DNA of 64,000 nucleotides from assembly GCF_000497045.1 (NCBI RefSeq), contig NW_015961954.1, positions 310,001 through 374,000 on the forward strand. The letters run 5' to 3'. This DNA comes from Kalmanozyma brasiliensis GHG001 (lineage: Eukaryota; Basidiomycota; Ustilaginomycetes; Ustilaginales). The notes under the pieces were generated by a model, which did not search any database, was not told the origin of the DNA, and saw only the letters and a list, made by a program, of their open reading frames with translations. Both the position numbers and the translations under genes were made by a program. Positions 1 to 10,020 of the stretch are shown here, piece after piece (position 1 is the first letter of the stretch; each line of letters begins with the position of its first letter).

Positions 1-462
1 ACTTTGATGTCCTCCCTCCCTCCTTCCTTTGATCATTCATTGAATTCTCCTCCCTACACATCACTCCCAGATCAGCTCAGTTGTCCTTGGCTCGCTTCAC
101 TATACGACGAACGTCAATTACTGTGCTTTCATTAGAAATTCGGTCGCCACTATCGGCAACGCAAGCTTCTTTGGCAACCCTCACTCTCCGCCCCCACCGG
201 TCCCGCCATCCAGCTCATCATCGTCACAACCCCGTTCGCTGAGGCTTTGAGCTAGCTTCTTTCCCGTCTTTGCGATCAACAATCACATTTCAGGATGAAA
301 TCCTCGCGATCCTAGAAGTACACATCAATCTAGCACGCGGCTCGAGCACCTTTCCCAGACTTAGCACAGACTCCCTGCCGACGCTGCCCGCCGGCTTCTT
401 CTCAGAGCTATAGACACAAAGGTACACGAAGAGACCTGATCCACATCCTCGTTGCAGCCAAG
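1..462. other. 5' flank of the ABC transporter gene
   Basis: No gene is recognised here. The stretch is rich in C/T runs, typical of a fungal promoter and leader. The frame used by the downstream transporter stays open upstream of its ATG back to 334, after a TAG at 331. A pyrimidine-rich CAG acceptor-like site lies near 357. A missing 5' exon is therefore possible but not shown. Confidence 0.4.
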
Positions 463-3405
463 ATGTCCGTCAGCGCTCTCTCCATGTACCAGAGCTGCCC
501 GCCCGGCCTCACCTCCGCCAACGGCACAGCTTGCAACGCTGCAACCTGCAATTCCACCTTCGTCGCCCCAGACGCTCGCGTGCCCAAGCCCACCTCCGAC
601 AGGCAGTGCTCGTCATGCGACGCTGGCTTTGGAGGCGTCAACTGCAATGTCTGCCAGTCAGCTGGCTCCTGCCAAGCGCGCAAGTCATCGCTTGGTCTCA
701 ACACCCCCAACGCGCTCTTTGGCCAGAATGAGACGCTCGTCTGCCACAAGCAGCCCTCAGCCGTCCACACCACCTACATCGACTGCAACGTCAACCAGCT
801 CACCGTCAATGGCGTCTATCCAGGCGAGATGCGCATGACCCTCTCCAAGACCTACAAGCCCGACTCGTTCTCCGAGACTGGTCTCGCCAGCTGGCCTCAA
901 GAGAGCAACACGGCCCTCTCGCAGGTCTGGCTCAATGGTGTAGAGCAGTTCTACTGCCAAGCTGCTGGCTGTTCCGCCAAAAACTCGTCATCGACACTCA
1001 GTCCGCAGGGTGATCCTGTGCTCGGTAGCAGTCTGTGGACGTGCACCTCGCTTCAGTGCTACTGCATCCCTGGCACCGCTATGTGCGGAGCTGGCTCGCT
1101 CGATCTCTCGCCTGTCATCAACAAGCTCAATGGTACGCTCACCATGCCGTGCGACTACGTTGACCCTAACAACGCCACTGCCACGTCGCATTGCGCCTTT
1201 CGCGGGGAGCTGCTCAACAACTTCCTCGGCGAAGGGGGTCTCCCACTCGACAACTGTCAATTCGGATCGTGCATCACGCAGTCGGATCTGGACGAGTTCT
1301 ACGCTACTGGCGCTGGCGATGGCGATGCCCAAGGGAGTGGCTCATCGCTCAGCAAAGCCGTCATCGCTGGTCTCGTCATCCTCGGCGTAGCTGTCGCTGC
1401 TCTCCTTGCCTTGCTGCTCTTTGGCTTTTGGCAGCAGAGGAAGGCACGTCGCCTTCCCAAGTGTGCTGGGCAGGGACCTGTCGGCCTGCAATGGGAGCAC
1501 CTCAACTACACTGTCCCGCTCAAGAAGCGCTTTGGCAGGCGCAACAAGAAGGTGGACAACGATGATCTCGACGAAGCACTTCCCTCTTCTTCCTCGCACG
1601 AAGGAGCCGTTGCGCATCTCGACTCGCCCGCCTTGGACCACCATGATCTGTCAGTGGTACGCAACAGCTCAGGAAGCATTCAGCCTGGCTGCATGGTGGC
1701 TGTCCTTGGTCCCTCCGGCGCCGGTAAGACCAGTCTGGTCGAAATTCTGGCCGGGCGACACAAGATCGGACGCATCTCGGGCACCATTCGCTCCATCGAA
1801 GCTTCTCTCGCTCCCGAGACGGGCCACCCATCGCGACGCACGATCGACTTCATCGACCAAGAAGACGCTCTGCCTGCCTTCTCTACTGTGCGCGAGGCGC
1901 TACAAATGGCAGCGGACCTTTCCCTGCCTGACAACGTCCTGCGCGCCGAGAAGCGCGAGATCGTCGACACGGTCATCCACCAGCTCGGTCTCGAGCGCGT
2001 CGCCAACAAGCGCATCGGCGATGCAAGCCGTCGTGGTCTCTCAGGAGGTGAGCGACGCAGGGTGTCCATTGGCTGTGCACTTGTCTCTCGCCCACGCCTG
2101 CTCATCGCCGACGAACCGCTCTCCGGTCTGGACGCCTTCTCCGCCTCCCGCGTCATCTCTGCCTTCCGCGAGCTGGCCGCAGGCTCGCAGCTCGGAAGCA
2201 CAACAGTCATCGTCACGGTACACCAACCGTCGTCCGAGATCTTCTACACCTTCGACCAGGTGCTGCTCATGTCGCAGTGGTCGGTCATCTACCATGGACC
2301 GCCGGCCGACTCGCTGGCCTGGTGCGAGAGGCAGGGTGAGCAGTGTCCGCGCGGTCACAATGTTGCTGATCACCTGCTTAAGATTGCATCTCATACCGAT
2401 GGCTCTAGCTGCAACAGCGGTGGCGAGAAGCTGCATGAGAAGAGGAGCAATCTGTCCACCGTCGGATCGCCCAGTGGCGAGGGCTCGAATGGGCTCCCTG
2501 CCGAGAACCCAGCGATTGCCGCAGGACCAGCCTGGGAGAAGACAGTAGGTGGGTCCTCCATGTCCACCTTCATGACGCAGCTCACCGTGCTGAGTCGGCG
2601 CAACTTCATCACTGCTCGTCGGGACCCTGCTGGCGCTCTCGCGCACATCCTCGGCTCGGCCATTATCGGCTTGATCGTCGGTGGTTGCTTCTACCAGGTC
2701 TCACTCACCATTGCCGGCTTTCAGAACCGCGTCGGATCGATGTACTTCCTCTTCATCCTGCTGAGCTTCTCGGCCTTGTCGGCGGCGACGGCGCTGACCA
2801 AGTCGCGGTCGCTCATGATGCGCGAGCGCGCCAACTCTCTCTACGGTCCCACCGCTTGGCTTGTCAGCTACGTCGCATACGACGCTTTGCTGCTGCGCGT
2901 CATCCCGGCGCTGCTGTTGAGCACCATCATGTATTGGATGGTAGGCATGCAGTCGAGAGCCGACTACTTTTTCGAGTTCATCCTCATCGCCATCCTCTTC
3001 CATCTGGCCATGGCGTTGTACAACATGCTCCTCGCCGCTCTCATCGAGGATCTCTCCATCAGCATCCTCTTTGCCGGAGTGTTTATCCTGTTCAACATCG
3101 GATTCGGTGGGTTTCTGCTCAACCTCAACGACCTTCGTGGCGTCTTTCGGTGGTTGCAGTGGGTCTGCCCCATGAAGTACGCTCTGGAGGCGGTGGCGAG
3201 CCACGAACTGGAGGGACTGCAGCTGATCGACCAGGTCGGCGGCGTGTCCATCAGCGCCAGCGTCAGTGTCTTTAGTGGCAACCTGTTTGCGTTCAAGCCG
3301 GATGCGTTTTACAGAGACCTGCTCGTGTTGGCACTAGGCTTTGTCGTCGGGTTCTTTGCGCTGCTGGTGGGCGCGGTGGGGTGGAGGATGCGCGAGAGAC
3401 GTTGA
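463..3405 (+). CDS. ADP1: ABCG-type half transporter, ADP1-like
   Basis: This 980-residue single-exon protein is a half-size ABC transporter of the G (White/PDR) family. Seen: a cysteine-rich, EGF-like N-terminal region (about residues 12-70), a strong membrane segment near 297-320, then an ATPase domain with Walker A GPSGAGKTS at 416-424, signature LSGGE at 526-530 and Walker B LIADE at 547-551. A C-terminal ABC2 membrane domain with about six hydrophobic segments follows. The order Cys-rich domain, TM, ATPase, TM domain is that of yeast Adp1 (about 1050 residues), whose substrate is poorly defined. The ATG at 463 gives no signal peptide although the N-domain should lie outside the cytosol, so the start or a first exon is uncertain. 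It converges on CBP3. Confidence 0.9.
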   Translation: MSVSALSMYQSCPPGLTSANGTACNAATCNSTFVAPDARVPKPTSDRQCSSCDAGFGGVNCNVCQSAGSCQARKSSLGLNTPNALFGQNETLVCHKQPSAVHTTYIDCNVNQLTVNGVYPGEMRMTLSKTYKPDSFSETGLASWPQESNTALSQVWLNGVEQFYCQAAGCSAKNSSSTLSPQGDPVLGSSLWTCTSLQCYCIPGTAMCGAGSLDLSPVINKLNGTLTMPCDYVDPNNATATSHCAFRGELLNNFLGEGGLPLDNCQFGSCITQSDLDEFYATGAGDGDAQGSGSSLSKAVIAGLVILGVAVAALLALLLFGFWQQRKARRLPKCAGQGPVGLQWEHLNYTVPLKKRFGRRNKKVDNDDLDEALPSSSSHEGAVAHLDSPALDHHDLSVVRNSSGSIQPGCMVAVLGPSGAGKTSLVEILAGRHKIGRISGTIRSIEASLAPETGHPSRRTIDFIDQEDALPAFSTVREALQMAADLSLPDNVLRAEKREIVDTVIHQLGLERVANKRIGDASRRGLSGGERRRVSIGCALVSRPRLLIADEPLSGLDAFSASRVISAFRELAAGSQLGSTTVIVTVHQPSSEIFYTFDQVLLMSQWSVIYHGPPADSLAWCERQGEQCPRGHNVADHLLKIASHTDGSSCNSGGEKLHEKRSNLSTVGSPSGEGSNGLPAENPAIAAGPAWEKTVGGSSMSTFMTQLTVLSRRNFITARRDPAGALAHILGSAIIGLIVGGCFYQVSLTIAGFQNRVGSMYFLFILLSFSALSAATALTKSRSLMMRERANSLYGPTAWLVSYVAYDALLLRVIPALLLSTIMYWMVGMQSRADYFFEFILIAILFHLAMALYNMLLAALIEDLSISILFAGVFILFNIGFGGFLLNLNDLRGVFRWLQWVCPMKYALEAVASHELEGLQLIDQVGGVSISASVSVFSGNLFAFKPDAFYRDLLVLALGFVVGFFALLVGAVGWRMRERR

Positions 3406-3656
3406 TCAAGATGTACACCAGCACCATGCTCACTTCGCGAGACGAAAAGGATTGATGTTCCAACGAGCCACTTTGTCCAAAAAGAGATCCGATTTGAGTC
3501 TTCGACCCGTCTGCGCCAGAGTAGTATCTCTCGCCCAGCCCAAGCTTCTCAGCTTCGATAGAGTCACGCCAGCGCCTCTTGACACTGACCAAAATCGTAG
3601 AGCACTTCACACGCAGGCGACAGTAGACATGAATCACTCGATTGCTTGCAGCAAGT

Positions 3657-4793
3657 CTAGATGCGACGGAACTCGGCAACACTCTCCATCTTGCCCTCCT
3701 CGACCGTCGCACCCGACGCCGGCTCCACTCTACCCAGCATGATCTCCCTATCCGACAGATTCGCCAATCTATGCGATTCGGCTCGGATGAACGTCACGAT
3801 GCGATGCAGGTGATGGGGGAACCCCAACTCCGGATGAGCGGCAGCAAATGGATCCACTGCTGGTAGCACGTTCCCCGCGCTCGGCATGGCATTCGGGTTC
3901 TCCGCCACTGGAGGCAAGGTCGATCCCTCCGCATTGGCCCTTTCCGCCGCCAAACTGGCTGATGCAGCCCTGGCGTACGGGCTCGCGTTCTTGTTCCCCA
4001 CCCTCGGGTCTAACGTCGCTGCATCCCGAGCCAGCTCCGGTTGGCCCTCCGGATCTTCCACTTCACCCTTCATGATTTTGTCCACACCAACAAGTTTGCG
4101 CTTCACGCCCGCAACGGTGCCCCACCCCGCACCCCACAAATTCCGCCACACGGCTTGGGCCAACCGCTCATCTCCACCCACCAACCCCTCGTCGTACCCG
4201 ACAACACTCCCGCGCTGCTGCATGTGCATATCGCGCATGTACCCTTTGACCAACCTGGACGTCTGCACACCAAACCGATCCCGCATGCGAGACTCAGCAT
4301 CGATGAAAAAGTGATTGATGAGTTCCTGAGCATACGTCTTGTACGCCGGCTTCTCGAACGCTCGAAATCGTGCGAGAAGGAGGTAGACGTGAAGGTTGGT
4401 GATCTGGAACCAGGACTGGTAGGTTTCCGGAAGCGCGCAGTCGGTGTACCAGAAATGGCGTTCGGCGTGGGCGCGCGCGGCACACCGGTCGTACAGATCG
4501 GAGGTGACGCGGATCGAGGTTGATGTTAGCGAGTTGTAGCCCATGAGTTTGGCGAGGGTTTTCACGAGGGTGACGGTGACGGGACTGTAGGGTTTGGATG
4601 CGGGTGCCGGTGCGGAGGGGGACAGTTGGGAGGTGTGTAGCAGTGGAGCAGGTTTCGGAGGCTGCTTGGCGGGCGTATGAGGGGTAGAGGTGAAGGTTCG
4701 AGTGGCGGCAAGTGCAGCAGCCGACGTGGGGGGGAGCAACACGCCATTCCGTGTAGCAGCCACCACGGCGGAGGTTGACGCCTTGACGAGCAT
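3657..4793 (-). CDS. CBP3: Ubiquinol-cytochrome c chaperone CBP3
   Basis: This 378-residue protein belongs to the Ubiq_cyt_C_chap family (yeast Cbp3, human UQCC1). Known role: with Cbp6 it binds the mitochondrial ribosome exit and newly made cytochrome b to start complex III assembly. Seen: an N-terminus rich in Ala, Thr, Lys and Arg and poor in acids, fitting a matrix-targeting signal, and a conserved core at about residues 100-250 containing ARAHAERHFWYTDC, ETYQSWFQITNLHVYLLLAR and INHFFIDAESRMRDRFGV. The last third is low-complexity and less conserved. The start is the ATG at 4793. It is divergent from the PP2C gene with a 454-bp spacer. Confidence 0.9.
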   Translation of the reverse strand: MLVKASTSAVVAATRNGVLLPPTSAAALAATRTFTSTPHTPAKQPPKPAPLLHTSQLSPSAPAPASKPYSPVTVTLVKTLAKLMGYNSLTSTSIRVTSDLYDRCAARAHAERHFWYTDCALPETYQSWFQITNLHVYLLLARFRAFEKPAYKTYAQELINHFFIDAESRMRDRFGVQTSRLVKGYMRDMHMQQRGSVVGYDEGLVGGDERLAQAVWRNLWGAGWGTVAGVKRKLVGVDKIMKGEVEDPEGQPELARDAATLDPRVGNKNASPYARAASASLAAERANAEGSTLPPVAENPNAMPSAGNVLPAVDPFAAAHPELGFPHHLHRIVTFIRAESHRLANLSDREIMLGRVEPASGATVEEGKMESVAEFRRI

Positions 4794-5247
4794 GTTGTAC
4801 GATCGTCGTGTGACCCTGTTCGAGGTGATGATGGTGAATGGTCGAACGATTGGCTTCGAGCTGCAAGGTGAGCAAGTGTCAAAACGCCCACTCCGTTCTT
4901 TTTGCTTACCAAAAAAAGCAGCGCCGTTTCTTCGTGAGGCCGCCTGTCAACCGTCAACGTGGGTGGAGGCGAATCTCGCGAATCGGGCTGTTGGTGTGTC
5001 CGATATGGCGAGTGAAGCCGCGGATGTCTTTCGGGCTCGAGCCAACACCCCCGCCGTGCCAGGTCGAGAAACTTTTGCGAAATTCGTTCATGACGTTGTA
5101 GACGGCGGGTCAGCACACTTTACCCTGCAGCAGGTCGCCTAGCCGACACGAGCAGAGGACCCTTTCCTCATCCACTTTTCGAGCTGGTGTAGGTTGCTTC
5201 ATCTCGCACCATCATCACTGATCACGGCCTCAGCAGCAAAACAAAGG
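4794..5247. promoter_or_regulatory. Divergent spacer between CBP3 and the PP2C gene
   Basis: This 454-bp spacer should hold both promoters because the genes are transcribed away from each other. No TATA box or repeated element stands out. Short open frames here are not protein-like. Confidence 0.45.
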
Positions 5248-6909
5248 ATGATCAGGACGGCGGGCGGTGCGGTCGCTGGACCCTCGCGGGCGGCCCTCTC
5301 GGCGGGAGCATCCACCACACGCGCTCCTCGTGCGTCCTTCTCAACAACCTGCATCCAACCCTCGTTGCTCGTCTCTACACCACGCGGCAAGGGCAAGCAA
5401 AGAGCCCAAGACTGCTTCTCCTGTCAGCGTCGTTCGCAACAAACCTTCATCCGCACGCACTCCCCCACCGGCTCAGCACGCATCCAGCTCAAGTCCACCC
5501 GCAACGGCGTTTTTGGCCTCTCCACCTCCCGTGGCACCCGGGCGTACCAGGAAGACACAGCCTCCGTCTCCTGCTTGCACATCCCCACCTCCGACCTACG
5601 TGCCGACTATCTGCGCTTGCAATCCTCCCCATCCTTCGCATCGACCCCAGAGGTGCGGCAAGCAGCGCTCGAATGGGACCCCACCAAGGCAGGCGGCGAG
5701 GAGGTCGCAGGTCAAGTCGTCTGGTTCGGCTGCTTCGATGGGCATGGTGGTCAACAGGTGAGCAGTTTTCTGAGGGATCAGCTGCATAAGACGTTCGAGA
5801 GCGTCGAGCCGGATATGGTGACGGATACGGTGCAGTGGACGAGAGAGTTGGGCGGGTATTTTCGGCGGTTCATGGGTGGGGTGCTGGAGAGGTGGGTGAG
5901 GAAGGAGAGGTTGAAGCCGGTGAGGGCGGGGGCGATGGGGAGACGGGTGCCGTTGGCAGCGTTGACGCCGGAGAAGAAGGCGGAGTCGAGCAAGGAGGGT
6001 CAATCCGGATCAAAGGAGGGCGAGCAACAGCCTTCGAGCAAGACCCTCCTCCAGCCGACCCGACAGGATGGGGCGGTCAAGATCGGCGGCAGTGCAGATG
6101 CTCTCACCAAGTCCTCTTCCTCCACCGCCGCCCCCACCGGTAGCGCAGACGCAGGCTGGGACGAGCTCATCACGCGCATCCCACCGCCTGACACGCTCAC
6201 CACCACTCCTCTTTCGATCAGCGAACGCCTCACCCTCGCCTGGCTCGTTGCCGACCGTCAAATCCAGTCCAACCCAACCCTCGACGTTGGCGGCAGCACC
6301 GCCTCCGTCGCCCTCCTCCACTCGCTCGACCTGCCCAGCACCCCCTTCTACTCGGCCACCCACCTCGCCCTCCACGTCGCCCACGTCGGCGACACACGAA
6401 TGCTCCTCTGCTCCGCCTCGGACGGCAAAGCTATCCCGCTCACATCGTACCATCACCCGGACGACCGCTCCGAATCCGAACGGCTGCGCAAGATGGGCGC
6501 TGGCATGATCACCGATTCCTTCGGCGAGGCGAGGTGGATGGGTGCCCTAGCGAACACGAGGGCGTTCGGAGACTCGAGGTTCAAAAAGGTGGGGATCACG
6601 GTCGAACCTGAGATCTGGACGCAGGTGATCAGGGGGGAGGATTACGGCTTTGTCATTGGGTTCAGCGATGGTGTGGGTGGCGTCATGAGCGATCAGGAGG
6701 TCGTCGATCTGTGTAGGGGCGCCAAACATCCCAGTCAAGCGGCGCAAAGCGTGCTGAGCTTTGCGGAAGAGTTGGGCGCGCAGGATAATTGTACCGTCAT
6801 GGTCATCCCGTTGAAAGGGTGGGGGAAGGTCGGTGGGCAGGATAAGACGAGAGAGAGGAGAGAGATGAGGAGATCGAAGATCGATGTTTTCAGAGATAAC
6901 CGCAGATGA
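5248..6909 (+). CDS. PP2C-type protein phosphatase, probably mitochondrial
   Basis: This 553-residue PPM/PP2C serine/threonine phosphatase uses the ATG at 5248; the longer open frame upstream begins only with TTG. Metal-site motifs are all present: RxxxED (R98, E102, D103), DGHGG at 164-168, HVGD at 379-382, SDGVGG with D474 and DNCTV with D513. An N-terminus with MIRTAGG and many Arg/Ser/Ala residues suggests a mitochondrial presequence, and the SRGTRAYQED opening is like yeast Ptc6, but assignment to that subgroup is inference. A roughly 200-residue stretch between DGHGG and HVGD carries a Lys/Glu/Ser-rich low-complexity insert that is larger than usual. The gene ends 93 bp from the convergent ITC1 gene. 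Confidence 0.88.
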   Translation: MIRTAGGAVAGPSRAALSAGASTTRAPRASFSTTCIQPSLLVSTPRGKGKQRAQDCFSCQRRSQQTFIRTHSPTGSARIQLKSTRNGVFGLSTSRGTRAYQEDTASVSCLHIPTSDLRADYLRLQSSPSFASTPEVRQAALEWDPTKAGGEEVAGQVVWFGCFDGHGGQQVSSFLRDQLHKTFESVEPDMVTDTVQWTRELGGYFRRFMGGVLERWVRKERLKPVRAGAMGRRVPLAALTPEKKAESSKEGQSGSKEGEQQPSSKTLLQPTRQDGAVKIGGSADALTKSSSSTAAPTGSADAGWDELITRIPPPDTLTTTPLSISERLTLAWLVADRQIQSNPTLDVGGSTASVALLHSLDLPSTPFYSATHLALHVAHVGDTRMLLCSASDGKAIPLTSYHHPDDRSESERLRKMGAGMITDSFGEARWMGALANTRAFGDSRFKKVGITVEPEIWTQVIRGEDYGFVIGFSDGVGGVMSDQEVVDLCRGAKHPSQAAQSVLSFAEELGAQDNCTVMVIPLKGWGKVGGQDKTRERREMRRSKIDVFRDNRR

Positions 6910-7002
6910 CAGCCGAGGGTTGTAGATCGGCAATGATATGCGTGGATTCGCATCAAGTGTGGCAGCGCTCTAGTGTAACACGGTTCCTATGGTGGGTGAG
7001 AG

Positions 7003-10000
7003 CTACTTGCCCTTGTCCAGGGCGTTCTTCCAGGTCATATATCCCAGCCTGGCGTTGAGTGTAGGATCTTTGGAAGACCTCGCGCTGCGTCGGACCGCGT
7101 CTGAGAAATTATCCTTGAGATGCGCCGTGAGGTCCGCCTGTCGCTTGCGCATCCCGTTTTCGATGTACCCCTTGAACTTGGTGAGTTCGCGCTTGAGGGC
7201 GTGTTCGCGATGCCCCTTGGGTCGGAGCCAGGCAAACAGCTGCTCGATCTCGTTCGGGTCGCTGTACACTGCCCATTCCGACTCGGCTAAGGTCCCCGAA
7301 GGGGTCAGCTCGGACTCTTTGCGAGACGTGATGAGGTCCAGCGTGACGGGTTGGTGGAAGAGGTGTGCGTAGGGGGAGGGTTTGGGTGCCGGCACGGGTG
7401 GGTCTGGGATCAGCAGCAGGGTTTCGGACTGGGTTGCGCCTTGGACGAAGAGTCGACCCGTTTGGTAGGTCGGCTTGTCCGAGGCAGTGAGCACGCTGCT
7501 GGAGCCAACCCCGTCGAACCACCAGTACTTGTCGCCAAAGCGATCGCGGCCGAGCGGCGTCATGCGCGAGGCGAGGATGAGGCGGCGGTAGTCGCGCTCG
7601 ATCGTCTCGTCGCGACGTGCCAGCTTGGTATCCTCGTCCTCAAGCTTTCGACGTTGCGCGGTGAGGACCTTGTTCTCGGCGAGCTTGGCTTTGTGCGCTT
7701 CGCGTGCCTTGGCTTCTTCGACTCGGCGTGCGGCTTCTTGCGCCTGCTTCTCCATGGCCTTCTGACGGAGGATCTCTTGTCGCGAGCCGCCACCACGTGC
7801 GCCACCGCGACCGCTGTCAGAGAAGGACGAGTCTTCGCGGGTCGACCGGGTGTCCGAGTCAGAGGCCAGCTCGTCCTCTTCCTCCTCTTCTTCGTCGTCG
7901 TCTTCCGCCTCCTCATCGATTTCTTCTCCCTCCTCGCCTTCGCCTTCTTCCGCTTCGCCGCCCTCCTCGCCATCCTTCTCCTCGTCCTTGTTGTTGCCTT
8001 CGAACTCGTCCCATTGTGCCGCCAGGTCCTTCTTGGCTCGGCTCACCTCGATCCTTTCCTTCCTCAGCTCCGTCAGCTGCGCCTCGCACTCTTCGTAGAA
8101 CGCCTTGATCGACTTGCTCTCCACGGCGAGCACGCACAGGAAGTCGATGATCTGCAGCTTGTCGGCCAGCTCCAAGAGCGGGTACCGCTGCGTAGGGGAC
8201 TCGTAGAGCTCGGCTTCGAACTTGCCGTCGATGTACCCCTCAGCGTGCTCAACTGCAGTCAGGTGTGATAAGATTCCGATCATGCGAGGGAGCAGATCTG
8301 GCGTTCCGCGAGCGGCGATAAGACCGACCAGGCTGTTCTCCCATCGCTCGCGGCGATTGTCGGGACGAATGACAAGCTTCTCCCACCCTGAACTCAGCGC
8401 ACGTGCGGCCTCGAGAAGGCTGGCGATGGCTTCGGCTTCCTCTGAGTGGTTGTTGTTGCTGCTGGAGGCACCGTTGCCGTTGACGTGGACGCCGTTCTGG
8501 CTCGGCTCGAGTTCGTCCACATCGGAATCGGCGTCGCTGTTGGTCTCGTCTGCAGCTTCAACCTTGGCACCGTCCAGAAGTAGGGACGAGTTTGCGTCGA
8601 GGCTGGCAACCAGGGCAGGAGTGTTGGTGACCAGACTGGAGCCGCCGTCGCGGACGATGAGGTTGATCAGAGTACGATGAATCTCGTTGATGAGTGTGCA
8701 AGTCGGATCTGAGAATCTGTGCTGGAGCGCCTGCTCATAGTCGTCCATCGTGAAAGGTGAAAGGAGAAGCGGCTTGCCCTTGGATATGAGGAAGAAGTAG
8801 GTGCCAAGGAAGGTCTCGAATAATTCCTTGGGCATTGTCAGCGCCAAATCACCGCGAGCAGGAAGAGGTCGTTCCTTTCGTCGTTCGAGCTCGCCAACCA
8901 TCTTGAACATGAGCTCCCGCTTTGTGATAGGATCGAGTTCAAGATCCTCGATCGGATACTTGATGTTCTTCTTGCGCAGCCTCTCTTCCTCCCTCGCCTT
9001 CTCGATCGCGGCTTTCTCCGCCTCGTCGGCTTTTCGCTGGGCAGTGGCACTGAGCTTCTTGCCGTCAGATCGGGCCTTTTTGCTGGTGGATGCGGAAGAG
9101 TCTTCACCGTCGGTGAGGAGCAGGTACTTCTTTCGCTTCGAGAGCTTGGCATCCTTGAGCTCCTCATTCAGTCTTGTGATCTCATCCGTGGGCTCCAATG
9201 GGATGCCATACTTGAGGGCCAACCACTCCTTGACCCTCCACTCTGCACCGATGTTGGCTGCGCGGATGATACAATCGCGAAGGTACTTGCGCAAGATGGT
9301 CTTGGAGAATGCTAGTCGATCTCGGCTGAGCTTGTCGGACGAAGTGATGTGCGTGCCTCCTGTGGGCTCATCCTCGTCATCGATGAGATCGACAGTGTAG
9401 ACGTACTGAGTTGGATCATCCAGCTGGTTGGCCTGCTCCAGCTCGAGTGTCAAGTTGGTGCCGATAGTGTGGATCGGAGTCGGTGAAGGGGATTGGCGTG
9501 GTGAAGAGGCGGAAGAGGCAGCGTCTCCATTTGGCTCTGGCTTCACTTCCATGTCGGCATTGTCCCCGTTCGGAACTGCAGCAGCCTTGACGGGAGCATC
9601 GGCTTTGCTGAGGCGGGCATAGTACTTTTCGCCCTTGAGATCAAAGAAGACGGTCTCTCCGGGAAAGAAGCGATTTTTGAAGCGATCATAGACGCGGTCA
9701 ACGAGTTCGTCGATACGACCTGTGATCTGGAACTGAGCCGACTTGAGGACGGGACCTTTGAGCTGCTCCGGAAAGATCTTGTGCAGGGCAATGGCTTCCT
9801 TGCGTTCGCTCTTGAGCGCTTCGAAGTAGGTGAGGTTGATCTTGCCGGTGAGCTCGCATTGGAACACCTTTTGTTGGTAGAAGCTGAGACGATTCGAATA
9901 CGTCTCAAAGTCGGCAAAGACCTCACCCGTAGCGGCTAGGTAGAAGACATCGGGGTCTTCGAAGCCGGTGGCCTCGGGCGGCGGGTAGAGTTCGACGGGC

Positions 10001-10020
10001 TTTCGCTTGACGAGTGGCAT
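7003..10020 (-). CDS. ITC1: ISWI chromatin-remodelling subunit, ITC1/ACF1-like
   Basis: This 1005-residue protein is a WAC-DDT-WHIM protein, the non-catalytic partner of ISWI ATPases (yeast Itc1 in ISW2, animal Acf1). Seen: a WAC domain from about residue 20 to 125 (FEDPDVFYLAATGEVFADFE, FQCELTGKINLTYFEA); a DDT domain at about 395-460 (LFETFLGTYFFL); WHIM motifs at about 560-660; a very acidic run near 690-730 followed by a charged coiled coil; and the WSD-like motif LGRDRFGDKYWWFDG starting near 823. No PHD finger or bromodomain is seen, as in fungal Itc1 and unlike animal Acf1. It acts in the nucleus in nucleosome spacing and repression. The start is the ATG at 10018-10020. Confidence 0.9.
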   Translation of the reverse strand: MPLVKRKPVELYPPPEATGFEDPDVFYLAATGEVFADFETYSNRLSFYQQKVFQCELTGKINLTYFEALKSERKEAIALHKIFPEQLKGPVLKSAQFQITGRIDELVDRVYDRFKNRFFPGETVFFDLKGEKYYARLSKADAPVKAAAVPNGDNADMEVKPEPNGDAASSASSPRQSPSPTPIHTIGTNLTLELEQANQLDDPTQYVYTVDLIDDEDEPTGGTHITSSDKLSRDRLAFSKTILRKYLRDCIIRAANIGAEWRVKEWLALKYGIPLEPTDEITRLNEELKDAKLSKRKKYLLLTDGEDSSASTSKKARSDGKKLSATAQRKADEAEKAAIEKAREEERLRKKNIKYPIEDLELDPITKRELMFKMVGELERRKERPLPARGDLALTMPKELFETFLGTYFFLISKGKPLLLSPFTMDDYEQALQHRFSDPTCTLINEIHRTLINLIVRDGGSSLVTNTPALVASLDANSSLLLDGAKVEAADETNSDADSDVDELEPSQNGVHVNGNGASSSNNNHSEEAEAIASLLEAARALSSGWEKLVIRPDNRRERWENSLVGLIAARGTPDLLPRMIGILSHLTAVEHAEGYIDGKFEAELYESPTQRYPLLELADKLQIIDFLCVLAVESKSIKAFYEECEAQLTELRKERIEVSRAKKDLAAQWDEFEGNNKDEEKDGEEGGEAEEGEGEEGEEIDEEAEDDDEEEEEEDELASDSDTRSTREDSSFSDSGRGGARGGGSRQEILRQKAMEKQAQEAARRVEEAKAREAHKAKLAENKVLTAQRRKLEDEDTKLARRDETIERDYRRLILASRMTPLGRDRFGDKYWWFDGVGSSSVLTASDKPTYQTGRLFVQGATQSETLLLIPDPPVPAPKPSPYAHLFHQPVTLDLITSRKESELTPSGTLAESEWAVYSDPNEIEQLFAWLRPKGHREHALKRELTKFKGYIENGMRKRQADLTAHLKDNFSDAVRRSARSSKDPTLNARLGYMTWKNALDKGK

